64,000 nt of DNA from Micromussa lordhowensis. Lineage: Eukaryota; Cnidaria; Anthozoa; Scleractinia; Lobophylliidae. The stretch spans positions 186,001-250,000 of the forward strand of contig CAXHUQ010000601.1 of the NCBI GenBank assembly GCA_964020085.1, given 5' to 3'. The translations under genes and the position numbers were made by a program. This document shows, one piece after another, positions 12,120-19,932 of this stretch (position 1 is its first letter; each line of letters opens with the position of its first letter). The notes beneath the pieces were generated by a model, which saw only the letters and a program-made list of their open reading frames with translations, had not been told where the DNA came from and ran no database searches.

Positions 12120-14293
12120 TTATCTCCTAATTAAAATGCTCTTGAAGTACCAACATAGCACAACATTTTGCAGCATACCGCGGCTCCCTAGGTACCCGTA
12201 AAGCCGAGCTATGGCAAATTTGGCAAGAACACCCTCAGCGCGCATTTTCTGAAATTCTGCAAAGTTGCGACCAGGGGAAAAACCTGCAGAAAGAAGGCCA
12301 GAAAAAACACCCTGGCGCAAATGCTATTATCTCCTAATTAGAATGCACTTAAAGTGCCAACATAGCACAACATTTTGCAGCAAACCGCGGCCCCCAAAGT
12401 GCCCGTAAAGCCGAGCTATGGCAAATTTGGAAGGGACACCCTCAGCGCGAATTTTCTGAAATTCTCCAAAGTTGCGACCAGGGGAAAAACCTGCAAAAGG
12501 AAGGCCAGAAAAAACACCCTGGCCCAAATGCCATTATCTCCTAATTAGATTGCACTTAAAGTGCCAACATAGCACAACATTTTGCAGCAAACCGCGGCTC
12601 CCTAAGTGCCCGTAAAGCCGAGGTATGGCAAATTTGGCAAGGACACCCTCTGCGCGCATTTTCTGAAATTCTGCAAAGTTGCGACCAGGAAAAAACCTGC
12701 AAAAAGAAGGCCAGAAAACACACCTTGGCGCAAATGCCATTATCTCCTAATTAAAATACACTTAAAGTGCCACCATAGCACAACATTTTGCAGCAAACCG
12801 CGGCTCCCAAAGTGCCGGTAACGCCGAGCTATGGCAAATTTGGCAAGGACACCCTTAGCACGCATTTTCTGAAATTCTGCAAAGTTGCGACCAGGGGAAA
12901 AACCTGCAGAAAGAAGGCCAGAAAAAACACCCTGGCTCAAATGCCATTATCTCCTAATTAAAATGCACTTAAAGTGCCAACATAGCACAACATTTTGCAG
13001 CAAACCGCGGCTCCCAAAGTGCCCGTAAAGCCGAGCTATGGCAAATTTGCCAAGGACACCCTCAGCGCGCATTTTCTGAAATTCTGCAAAGTTGCGACCA
13101 TGGGAAAAACCAGCAAAAAGAAGGCCAGGAAAAACACCCTGGCGCAAATGCGATTATTTCCTAATTAGATTGCACTTAAAGTGCCAACATAGCACAACAT
13201 TTTGCAGCAAGCCGCGGCTCCAAAAGTGCCCGTAAGGCCGAGCTATGGCAAATTTGGCAAGGACACCCTTAGCACGCATTTTCTGAAATTCTGCAAAGTT
13301 GCGACCAGGGGAAAAACCTGCAGAAAGAGCGCCAGAAAAAACACCCTGGCGCAAATGCCATTATCTCCTAATTAGACTGCACTTAAAGTGCCAATATAGC
13401 ACAAAATTTTGCAGCAAACCGCAGCTCCCAAAGTGCCCGTAAAGCCGAGCTATGGCAAATTTGGTAAGGACACCCTCAGCGCGCATTTTCTAAAATTCTG
13501 CAAAGTTGCGACCAGGGGAAAGTCCTGCAGAAAGAAGGCCAGAAAAAACACCCCGACGCAAATGCCATCATCTCCTAATTAAAATGCACTTCAAGTGCCA
13601 ACATAGCACAACATTTTGCAGGAAACCGCGGCTCCCAAAGTGCCTGTGAAGTCGAGTTATGGAAAATTTAGCAAGCACACCCTCGGCGCACATTTTCCGA
13701 AATTCTGCAAAGTTGCGACCAGGGGAAAGTCCTGCAGGAATAAGGCCACAAAAAACATCCTGGCGCAAATGCCATAATCTTTTAATTAGAATGCACTTGA
13801 AGTACCAACATAGCACAACATTTTGCAGCAAACCGCGGCTCCCAGAACGCCAGTAAAGCCGAGCTATGGCAAATTTAGGAAGCACACCTTCAGCGCGCAT
13901 TTTCTAAAATTCTGCAAAGTTGCGACCAGGGGAAAGTCCTTCAGAAAGAAAACCACAAAACACACCCTGGCGCACATGCCATCATCTCTTAAGTACAATG
14001 CACTTGAAGTGCATTGAAGGAAAACACAAAAAGTGCCCGTAAAGCCGAGCTATGGCAAATGTGGCAAGGAGACCCTCATCGCGCGTTTTCTGGCCGCAAA
14101 AGACACCCTGGCGCAAATTCCATCATGTCCTAATTAACATGCTCTTGAAGTGCTAACATAGCAGGACATTTTGCTGCAAACCGCGGCTTTTAAAGTGCCC
14201 GTAAAATTGAGCTATGGCAAATTTGGCAAGGAGACCCTCATCAAGCGTTTTCTGAAATTCTGCAAAGTTGCGACCTAGGGAAAGTCCTGCATC
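12120..14293. repeat. Divergent and truncated edge monomers of the left array
   Basis: From 12,120 the monomers no longer belong to the 2,473-bp unit and become increasingly divergent. From about 13,985 they are internally deleted: one jumps from CACTTGAAGTGCATTGAAGG directly to AAAGTGCCCG, and another lacks the segment between CGCGTTTTCTGG and AAAGACACCC. The last recognisable satellite sequence is GTTGCGACCTAGGGAAAGTC near 14,290. Array edges are generally less homogenised than array interiors, which fits this gradient. Confidence 0.85.
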
Positions 14294-14804
14294 ATCTGAC
14301 ATCATCCCTGATTAACATATCCCTCATGGCGCCCTAAGAAGGTAGTAACCCTAGTTACTAGTTTGGTACGTCAAATTAGTCTTATATTAATGTCATGTCA
14401 TGTCTGCTTACCCATATGGGACAAGGTATTCGTTCACTTTAGTCACTGCACATGCGCAGTGCATCCTGGTAAACCATAAGGGCAAGCGTTAATTATATAT
14501 GAGTCATGAAAAGTCCTCTGACGTTTGTGGTATGAGCTACTGTGTCACTTTAGTCACTACGCATGCGCGGTATAAAATTAGTTTAAATTAGTTAAATTAG
14601 TTGTTATTTTCTATATTACCTGCAGATTTTTTGCAGATAATAATAAGAAAAGATGAATAAATGAAACAATAAACTCACATAGGTAGTTATAGTAAATAAA
14701 AGCTTTTATTTCAAAAACAAATTACAATTTCGTTCGTTTCTTCGCTTCCAGACCCTCAAAACGCTTTACCTTATAGGTTAACGGACAGTTTGCCTTTGGT
14801 GTAC
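14294..14804 (+). promoter_or_regulatory. Unique spacer with duplicated 27-bp motif and a possible TATA box
   Basis: No gene is seen here. A motif beginning TCACTTTAGTCACT and ending in CATGCGC occurs twice, at 14,434 to 14,460 and 14,545 to 14,571. The second copy holds GCATGCGC, which resembles an NRF-1 site, and runs straight into TATAAAA at 14,571 to 14,577. The first capsid ORF follows about 230 bp downstream on the same strand, so this could be its promoter. That is inference. The frame of the first capsid ORF is already open from 14,700, after a TAA at 14,697, but has no ATG before 14,805. Confidence 0.3.
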
Positions 14805-15703
14805 ATGACATGGTACAACGCAGACTCCAATCATTTGAATAAACATTATTTAGAGGCCTCGTTTCTCCTTAGAGATATCAAGGAACATGTCGACATTAAC
14901 ATGTTGACAGGCGCTGAGACTTTGAAAAACGTGTTTCATTATTTTAAAAAGAAAATATATGTTAAAGATGGTAAAGCCAACAGACCATATGGAGATACGG
15001 ACACAGAAAAGACCTATTATCCAGAAATGAGAGTGGAAGGCGAAGATGTGATACTAGATAGTAGTAAGGTCGAAAAACACGATTTTGGTCGTGGACATGA
15101 TACAGCGCCCCTGGGTTGGATGGCTCCCGGCTTGGCAGTCAACAAACAACTGGCGTTTCAAATGGGGTGGCTTGTGGAAAACTACAATTCTAATCCCCAA
15201 GTAGCTATTCGATTAGGTCCCAACCTAGTAATGGAATCGCACGGTTATCTTAAACCGTTTACAACAGATATTAAAACAAGATGGAATGGATACGGTGAAG
15301 ATGTAAGTTCACTCTACAAATCAGCCTATTGGATCATTCCAAGAGATTCCAACGGTAAATTAACGGATTACATACGGCTGAGTTTGGATGTAAACTGGCG
15401 TTTCACGAACCTTAATTATGCATTTGAACACGTGTTTGGGAATACTAGTCGTTCGTTATTTGTGTACTCGGATGTAGGAGGCAGTAGCGTGTTGGGTGAT
15501 CAAATTACTGATTTTATTCGCGAAGTAAATTATAAAAGACAAGGCAAAGGAAGCTACTATTTTGAACCGACCCATCTCCAATATATACCGCTTCGTAAAC
15601 AGCTGTTAGACATTATTCAAATACAGATGCAGAAGCAACAGGTGCTCTGACTACATTCGGACGAGGTATTACCACAGTCACGTTTCATTTCAAGCAAGTA
15701 TGA
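14805..15703 (+). pseudogene. Penton-like minor capsid protein, frameshifted
   Basis: The main frame runs from ATG 14,805 to a TGA at 15,648 to 15,650, about 281 residues. It could begin earlier at a non-ATG codon, since the frame is open from 14,700. The C-terminal part has the signature I associate with Polinton and adintovirus penton proteins: a V-Y-S-D-V strand, then V-L-G-D, a basic K-R-Q-G-K-G-S segment, H-L-Q-Y-I-P-L and a closing I-I-Q-I-Q strand. The protein would form the single-jelly-roll pentamer at virion vertices. The frame breaks near 15,630 to 15,635. The last residues, a Gly-containing beta strand, continue in another frame to a TGA at 15,701 to 15,703, which overlaps the ATG of the next ORF. 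Recognition rests on these motifs and on gene order. Confidence 0.65.
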
Positions 15704-15996
15704 TCGGAAGTGGCCTTATACGATTTCACCCTTCTGTGGAACGACCTCAAGACGGTCACGGTTTAACCGATACCGCCTGGAAAACAATCAAAGAACTGGG
15801 CCCCGTGTTTTTGAGAGATGTCATTACAGCTTCAGCTGAAGCTGGTTTGAAAGGTTTAAAAACAGGTGTCAAGGGCAATCAAGTTAATTGGAGAGGTGGT
15901 CTCACAGCGGCTAAACAAGGCGCTAAACGTAAAGTAACACAAGAACTGACCAAACTTGTCAAGGAAAAAGCCCACAAAAGTATTGTTGGCTTCTAA
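15700..15996 (+). CDS. Small basic virion core or pX/pVI-like protein, 98 aa
   Basis: An ATG-started, uninterrupted ORF of 98 codons lies between the penton-like and major-capsid-like genes. Its ATG overlaps the penton terminator and its TAA is 2 bases before the next ATG. The protein is basic, with Lys-rich helical-looking segments in its second half. It begins M-I-G-S-G, which fits the adenovirus-protease cleavage pattern (M/I/L)-x-G-x-G. Adenoviruses and adintoviruses encode small basic core or membrane-active proteins matured in this way, so such a role is plausible. I cannot assign a specific family. The ORF itself looks intact, but its neighbours are broken, so expression is doubtful. 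Confidence 0.55.
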   Translation: MIGSGLIRFHPSVERPQDGHGLTDTAWKTIKELGPVFLRDVITASAEAGLKGLKTGVKGNQVNWRGGLTAAKQGAKRKVTQELTKLVKEKAHKSIVGF

Positions 15997-15998
15997 AA

Positions 15999-16166
15999 AT
16001 GATTCCGATTTATTCGCGACGTGTCAAACGGCTCCCCTATTACATTAGAACGTATAAAGGCGGTACTATACTTAGGACAAGGTCACATTTAACTGACTAT
16101 CGCTGGGTAAAGAGTGCATTTGAAGCTCGTTTACGCCGGCGCAGGAAAAGAAGGAGAAGAAAATGA
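15999..16166 (+). CDS. Arg-rich 55-aa protein, possible DNA-condensing peptide
   Basis: This ORF has 55 codons, from ATG 15,999 to TGA 16,164 to 16,166. The last ten or so residues are almost entirely Arg and Lys, and the N-terminal half also holds many basic and aromatic residues (motifs Y-S-R-R-V-K-R and Y-Y-I-R-T-Y-K). Size, charge and position next to a capsid gene resemble virus core peptides that condense packaged DNA, such as adenovirus mu; this is analogy and not homology. It starts 2 bases after the previous stop. Its TGA overlaps the ATG at 16,163 that is the likely original start of the major capsid gene. Confidence 0.5.
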   Translation: MIPIYSRRVKRLPYYIRTYKGGTILRTRSHLTDYRWVKSAFEARLRRRRKRRRRK

Positions 16167-17294
16167 GTTTGTCAAAATCACAGTCCTAGCTTAAATTTAT
16201 TTGATGTTCCCCCAACCGATTACAGTCTAGTGGAATCCCGCTATGTACCCGTCAACCCTTTCACGACTGGTATTCACCCTATCGATTTTCAAATCGATCC
16301 CCAGGACAGTTTTGTAGATCTATCCAAAAGTTTCTTTGAAGGTGAATTACAATTTAAACTAGACAATGGTGGTAACATAACCAATGACACGTTAGTTACT
16401 ACATGTAACAACTTGATGCACTCGTTGTTCAAACAAATCAATGTACGTCTAAATGGAACACTCGTCAGTCCTCAAACAGACACGTATCACCACAAAGCGT
16501 ATATGGATGCTGTGATTCATAATAACCGTGACGATGGGGAAACGATACTCAAGCCAGAAGGTTGGTTTAACGGGTTAACGTGTCGGGATGCCAGCGGTAC
16601 AGCATTAACAGCTAATCAGCTCAACGTGGGGCATGATGATCATAAAGCGTTATCAGAAGACGAGCAAAATTGGGTGAAATCCATTAAACCATTTAACGGC
16701 GGTAAAAAAGTGGTGTTTAGGTTCAAACCTTACCTAGAAGTGTTTCAACTGAGCAAACTGCTCGTACCAGGCGTGCAAATACAAATTCAAATGTACTTGA
16801 ACAGTCGTGAAATTTGGAATCAGAAACATGGCGGGGCAAGACATATCAGAGACATTACTTCCGACGACCTAAAAATGACCTTCTTCCTAAACCAGAAAAA
16901 AGTCTTACCTTCTGTGTCCAGAGGGCTACTCAATCAGTTTCAAAAAGGTTCTAATAAGGCCGTGTACCCCACCACCAGGAGTGAAATCAGGACTTTCAAC
17001 CACCCTAATGACAGCGTGTACTTTGAAGCCAATAATGTGTTTCACAATCAGCTTCCTAACAGAGTGATTGTCGCGTTGCACAAGGGTTGCACTCTGTTTG
17101 TATTTAACAATGCACCGAGTGAAGCCTTGAGCAGTTCTGTTCTGAACCCACCCCAGACAGGCGAAGTCAAGATTGTGATTCGTTTTGGAGCTAACCCTGG
17201 AGTCAATCTGACTGTGCTTGTGTACGGTGAATTTGAAAATCTGTTGGAAATTGACGGCAATCGTACTGTGCTGTACGACGACTACAGAACCTAA
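16163..17294 (+). pseudogene. Major capsid protein of Polinton/adintovirus type, N-terminal frameshift
   Basis: The main frame runs to a TAA at 17,292 to 17,294 and covers about 354 residues from a GTG at 16,230. It resembles the major capsid proteins of Polintons that are widespread in animal genomes and often labelled F54H12.2-like. Supporting features are an early P-F-T-T-G segment, a strand-rich N-terminal half with I-N-V-R-L-N-G, and a later F-N-H-P-N-D-S-V-Y-F segment. Such proteins form the double-jelly-roll hexon. An ATG at 16,163, overlapping the previous gene's TGA, opens a frame that stops at a TAG at 16,187 to 16,189. The main frame is open from 16,167 but has no ATG until 16,416. 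A one-base indel near 16,187 to 16,190 therefore separates the likely start from the body of the gene. Confidence 0.75.
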
Positions 17295-17296
17295 GA

Positions 17297-17520
17297 ATGG
17301 AAAAAGTAGCTTTGAACAACCACCAATTAGATTACTTAGCACTAGCCGACCCGAAACTTTGTCAAATGTTTTACGGAACGGTCGCATGCGATCGTTTACC
17401 AGCGGTTGTCAACCGAGAAGGTCCAACGGCTTACATCGTGAACACAGATCCTCACGATGAACCAGGCAAACATTGGATTGCGTTAAAACAACGAGGCGGT
17501 TCAGGCTACGGACCTGCTCT
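17297..17520 (+). pseudogene. Adenain-like (Polinton PRO) cysteine protease, N-terminal remnant
   Basis: The frame begins at ATG 17,297, 2 bases after the major capsid stop. Its first 70 or so residues read like the N-terminal part of the adenovirus-type cysteine proteases found in Polintons. They contain V-A-C-D-R-L-P, then an A-Y-I-V-N-T-D-P strand, then G-K-H-W, where the His would be the catalytic one. The expected remainder, with the acidic residue, the Gln and the Cys nucleophile, is missing. Soon after G-K-H-W the sequence turns into a Lys/Arg-rich stretch and the frame ends at 17,668 in unrelated Cys/Arg-rich sequence. The likely cause is an internal deletion joining the protease to a downstream gene. 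Confidence 0.6.
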
Positions 17521-17528
17521 CGTAATAA

Positions 17529-17705
17529 AAAAGAGAAAACGGAGGTGGTGTTGTACCTTTAGCAGCGGCGGTCCCAGCGCTCATTGCGGTCGGAAAAGCA
17601 ATGGACTTAGGTGTGGCAGGAGGTGCTGTAAGCTACGGCGGTCAAAAAGCCATGCAAGCCCTATTTAAGAAGAAGAAGAAATCTTTTATTTGCACTGTTA
17701 TATAG
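17529..17705 (+). pseudogene. Gly/Ala-rich hydrophobic tail with terminal Lys run
   Basis: A frame different from the protease frame is open from 17,529 to a TAG at 17,703 to 17,705. It encodes a short basic lead, a Gly run, a hydrophobic segment rich in Ala, Val and Leu (about 20 residues), a Gly-rich segment and five successive Lys residues near the end. This looks like the C-terminal half of a small membrane-active or core protein of the kind found in Polinton/adenovirus capsid modules. It has no start codon of its own and is probably the 3' part of a gene whose 5' part was lost in the deletion that also cut the protease. The family is not recognised. Confidence 0.4.
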
Positions 17706-17744
17706 AATTTACATTACAGTAGGTACATTATAAAACAAAATCAA

Positions 17745-17750
17745 AATAAA
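17745..17750 (+). terminator. Possible polyadenylation signal AATAAA
   Basis: An AATAAA hexamer lies 40 bp after the last capsid-block frame on the same strand. It could serve a + strand transcript, but the surrounding DNA is A-rich, so chance occurrence is quite possible. Between here and 17,990 I see no gene. Confidence 0.25.
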
Positions 17751-17989
17751 GTAAGACTGAAATTATCGGAATTAAAATGCGAGCAGTGACCAAAGTAGCA
17801 GATGCTTCCGAGTTGGTCACTGCCACGTTAAACTAACTGGCATAGACAATAAGCGTAATAAAAATAGTTTTACAGAGTAAAAGTGCTAAAGTAAACAAGG
17901 ATATGTGGATATACGAGTCAAAAGAAACAATACAACAAAAGAACTAAACTAAACTAAAATCAATGTATTCTAGGAAACAGATTGCGAAT

Positions 17990-18670
17990 TTAGCAGATAA
18001 AGCTTGCATTGTTTGGAAAAGGGGTAATAATGTAATTTTTTAGATGCAATGGAATAGTCTCCCAAATTTTCGATGCAATGAAAGTAAAAGTAGAGGCTCC
18101 ATAATTATTATGTATAAGTGTCCTACGAAAGTTAAGGTTAGAGACAAATCTAGTGTAATGGCTATGGAAGTCAGAAGCTAGAGGTAGAGTTCCAGAAAAA
18201 AATTGTTGGGATGCCTGCTGGATTGTTTATGATTTTATGAGCAAAGAGTGATACTTTTAATTTGAAAATATTATCAAATTTTAGGATATCCAGTAACTTG
18301 TAGTAAGGCGTGGCATTCTCTCTAATGTGTGCAAAAAAGGCAAAAAAAATTGAACGAATGCATTTATTTTGTTTAGTTCTGATTTTATTTAGCCTAATTG
18401 TACAAGCACTTCCCCAACTAGTGATAGCATAGGTCAAATAGGGATAGATGAAAGAGTAACACAATTGTTTCAAAGTATGCAGATTTACATAGTGTCTCAA
18501 TTTGGTAACAATTCCTATATGTTTTGCTAATTTACTGTTTATATGCTTAATCTGAGGTCCCCAGTGTAGGTGTTGATCAATATAGACACCCAGGTATTTT
18601 ATTAGGCTTTGGATTTTGATGTCATTTACATTTATACTTCCACTTAACCTTGAGGATGAGACTAGGCAAA
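17990..18670 (-). pseudogene. 3' fragment of a non-LTR retrotransposon ORF2 (RT C-terminal region)
   Basis: Read on the minus strand, this starts near 18,670. It contains the motif K-Y-L-G-V-Y-I-D followed by H-W-G-P-Q-I, then a stretch with F-I-Y-P-Y-L-T-Y-A-I-T-S-W-G and K-Q-N-K-C-I-R-S-I. These are typical of the region after the RT active site in jockey/CR1/Rex-like LINEs. The frame stops at 18,171, but homology-like sequence (H-Y-T-R, then K-I-W-E-T-I-P) continues in another frame from about 18,195 down to a TAA at 17,990 to 17,992. One frameshift is therefore present. Endonuclease and RT catalytic domains are absent, as expected of a 5'-truncated copy. It is not the same family as the LINE at 23 to 28.6 kb. 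Confidence 0.7.
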
Positions 18671-19313
18671 CAAAACTATAAGCGAATATTTAGGAAATCA
18701 AAGTTAATAAAATAAAATTAAAGGTTAATGAAAACGAATATTTAGAAAGGCTTCGTTAAAGCGAAGGAATAGAAATTAAGCAAACCGATGAAAGCGAAGG
18801 GTTTAGCAAAGGCAAAGCAAACGAGAAAATAAAAACAAACCGAATTAATGCAAAAAATATTTTGATTCTACTGTACAGAGAGCTGAAGACAGATGGCAAA
18901 AGCTTCATTTTTGCGGTTTGCCGTTTGACACAAACGTCATGCTTGACCTCTCTATTGATAGGTGCATTAATCATTTCACAACATGTACAGTGTAGTACTT
19001 TATCAATTATAAAATTTCTCCCTCTAGGTAAATTGTATTATCTCAATAATCAAAACTATAACAAAATTCTCGAATGTGATTGGCTATCAACAGCCTGATT
19101 TGAGCATCAATTGGACAGTTGCACACGTCATGCTTGTAATTGGACAGTACGCGTCATTTTGCACGCACTGTTGCTGTGCACTTTGTTGAGTAAACTGCTG
19201 GGTTTTGCAGCATTCATAACAACGTTTTAAAATCGTTCAGCGCTCAATCGATGCTTTGTTGGTTTCTCGAATTTTGGCATAGTTTTGATTAATTGGTAAC
19301 AGGACATCGTGTC
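18671..19313. other. AT-rich intergenic DNA, no gene seen
   Basis: No convincing coding region. At 18,740 to 18,850 there are several short motifs, AAAGCGAAGG and AAAACAAACCG, that are shared with the repeats at 22,744 to 22,930. The rest looks unique at this resolution. Confidence 0.5.
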
Positions 19314-19417
19314 GTCCAAATCAGTTTGTAATCATACTTGTGATTAACAAATCGGACTCCCGCTTTGCGGTCGTCCGATTTTGTTAATCACTCGTATGAT
19401 TACAGACCGAATTGGAC
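19314..19417. repeat. 104-bp imperfect palindrome
   Basis: Both arms are about 45 bp. The left arm begins GTCCAAATCAGTTTGTAATC and its near reverse complement ends GATTACAGACCGAATTGGAC. The central part, CCGCTTTGCGG, is itself a short inverted repeat. Arms differ at about six positions and one indel. The structure would fold into a long hairpin and could be a foldback MITE. No flanking target duplication was established. Confidence 0.8.
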
Positions 19418-19932
19418 TCCACTCAGTCCTATTACCATTATAAATTCTGATAAGGTGACCAAGGCTAAAAAAAAAATAAAAAAATAGCGGTATGCTTGGC
19501 TTAACGCTCGTGTTGTAATTTTGCTCACCTAGGTGACGAAAACCCCTGAAAATAAAACTTAACTTGACTATGGCTGAGAAAGCCCAGAACACACTCAATA
19601 ACAACAGAATCGTATATGACTGAATAGAGAAAACCATAATCGTAAAACGGAGGCACATTTGAGGACTTGGTTACAAAATGCGAGGAGATACAATTAAACT
19701 CTACCGAGAGTACCAATAAGCTGCTTATATAAGCTTAAGCTTCAAACCTTCCTCTCCAGCTAACAGTCCAAATGCCTCGTTGTAAGCGGTTGAAAAACCA
19801 GAGAAACTAACCCAACTGTGATTCCTGTTAGAGATGAAACCAAAATATAATAAACTTACATAAGCTTATAATTTATGAAAAACTACCAAGAATATCACAA
19901 AATGAGTAAGACAAACAAACCTGATGACTCAC
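19418..19932 (-). other. Putative intron of the downstream minus-strand gene; no other gene seen
   Basis: The minus-strand exon at 19,933 ends at a GTGAGT donor at 19,932 to 19,927, so at least part of this stretch should be intron. No acceptor or following exon could be recognised down to the palindrome. Short open frames here lack recognisable features. Confidence 0.35.

Larger units (their letters stand above)
1..14293. repeat. 207-bp satellite array, left block
   Basis: About 69 head-to-tail copies of a monomer close to 207 bp. Each copy carries the same landmarks in the same order: CACTTAAAGTGCCAACATAG, a CCGCGG site, CCCGTAAAGCCGAGCTATGG, CAAATTTGGCAAGGACACCC, CGCGCATTTTCTGAAATTC, a CTGCAG site, a short A run, then CCCTGGCGCAAATGCC. 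The array starts before the window. Most copies here have CCCTAAGTG after the CCGCGG block. Copies differ by point changes, one-base changes in the A run and an occasional 12-bp deletion (for example in the copies at 572 and 4,493). No gene is supported inside it. The length is near a nucleosome repeat, so a centromeric or heterochromatic role is possible but only inferred. Confidence 0.97.
14571..17750 (+). mobile_element. Decayed Polinton/adintovirus-like virion gene block
   Basis: A run of + strand ORFs has the content and order of the capsid module of Polinton (Maverick) elements and adintoviruses: penton-like minor capsid, small basic proteins, major capsid, then an adenain-like cysteine protease. 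Neighbouring ORFs overlap by ATGA (15,700 and 16,163) or are 2 bases apart (15,996/15,999 and 17,294/17,297). Protein-primed DNA polymerase, retroviral-type integrase and FtsK-like ATPase genes are not in the island, and no terminal inverted repeats were seen, so this is a fragment. Two frameshifts and one deletion show it is an old, non-functional genomic copy. The boundaries given run from the TATA-like site to the AATAAA at 17,745. Confidence 0.75.

Noticed and set aside
159..13354. Dozens of 62 to 68-codon minus-strand open frames, one per satellite monomer, seemingly encoding a conserved small protein
   Set aside because: The apparent start is a TTG in CATTTGCGCC, the frame repeats only because the monomer is a multiple of three, and one-base changes in the A run break it often. 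They are repeat shadows.
14294..14804. Terminal inverted repeat of a Polinton
   Set aside because: No matching inverted sequence was found near 17,700 to 18,000, and the expected polymerase and integrase genes are absent, so no element terminus can be claimed.
16926..17387. 153-codon minus-strand open frame opposite the major capsid gene
   Set aside because: It is antisense to clearly recognisable capsid coding sequence and has no features of its own.
19344..19716. Two minus-strand open frames after the palindrome
   Set aside because: One starts inside the palindrome region and both are Phe/Ser-rich AT-derived frames without motifs. A role as a downstream exon of the 19,933 exon could not be supported.
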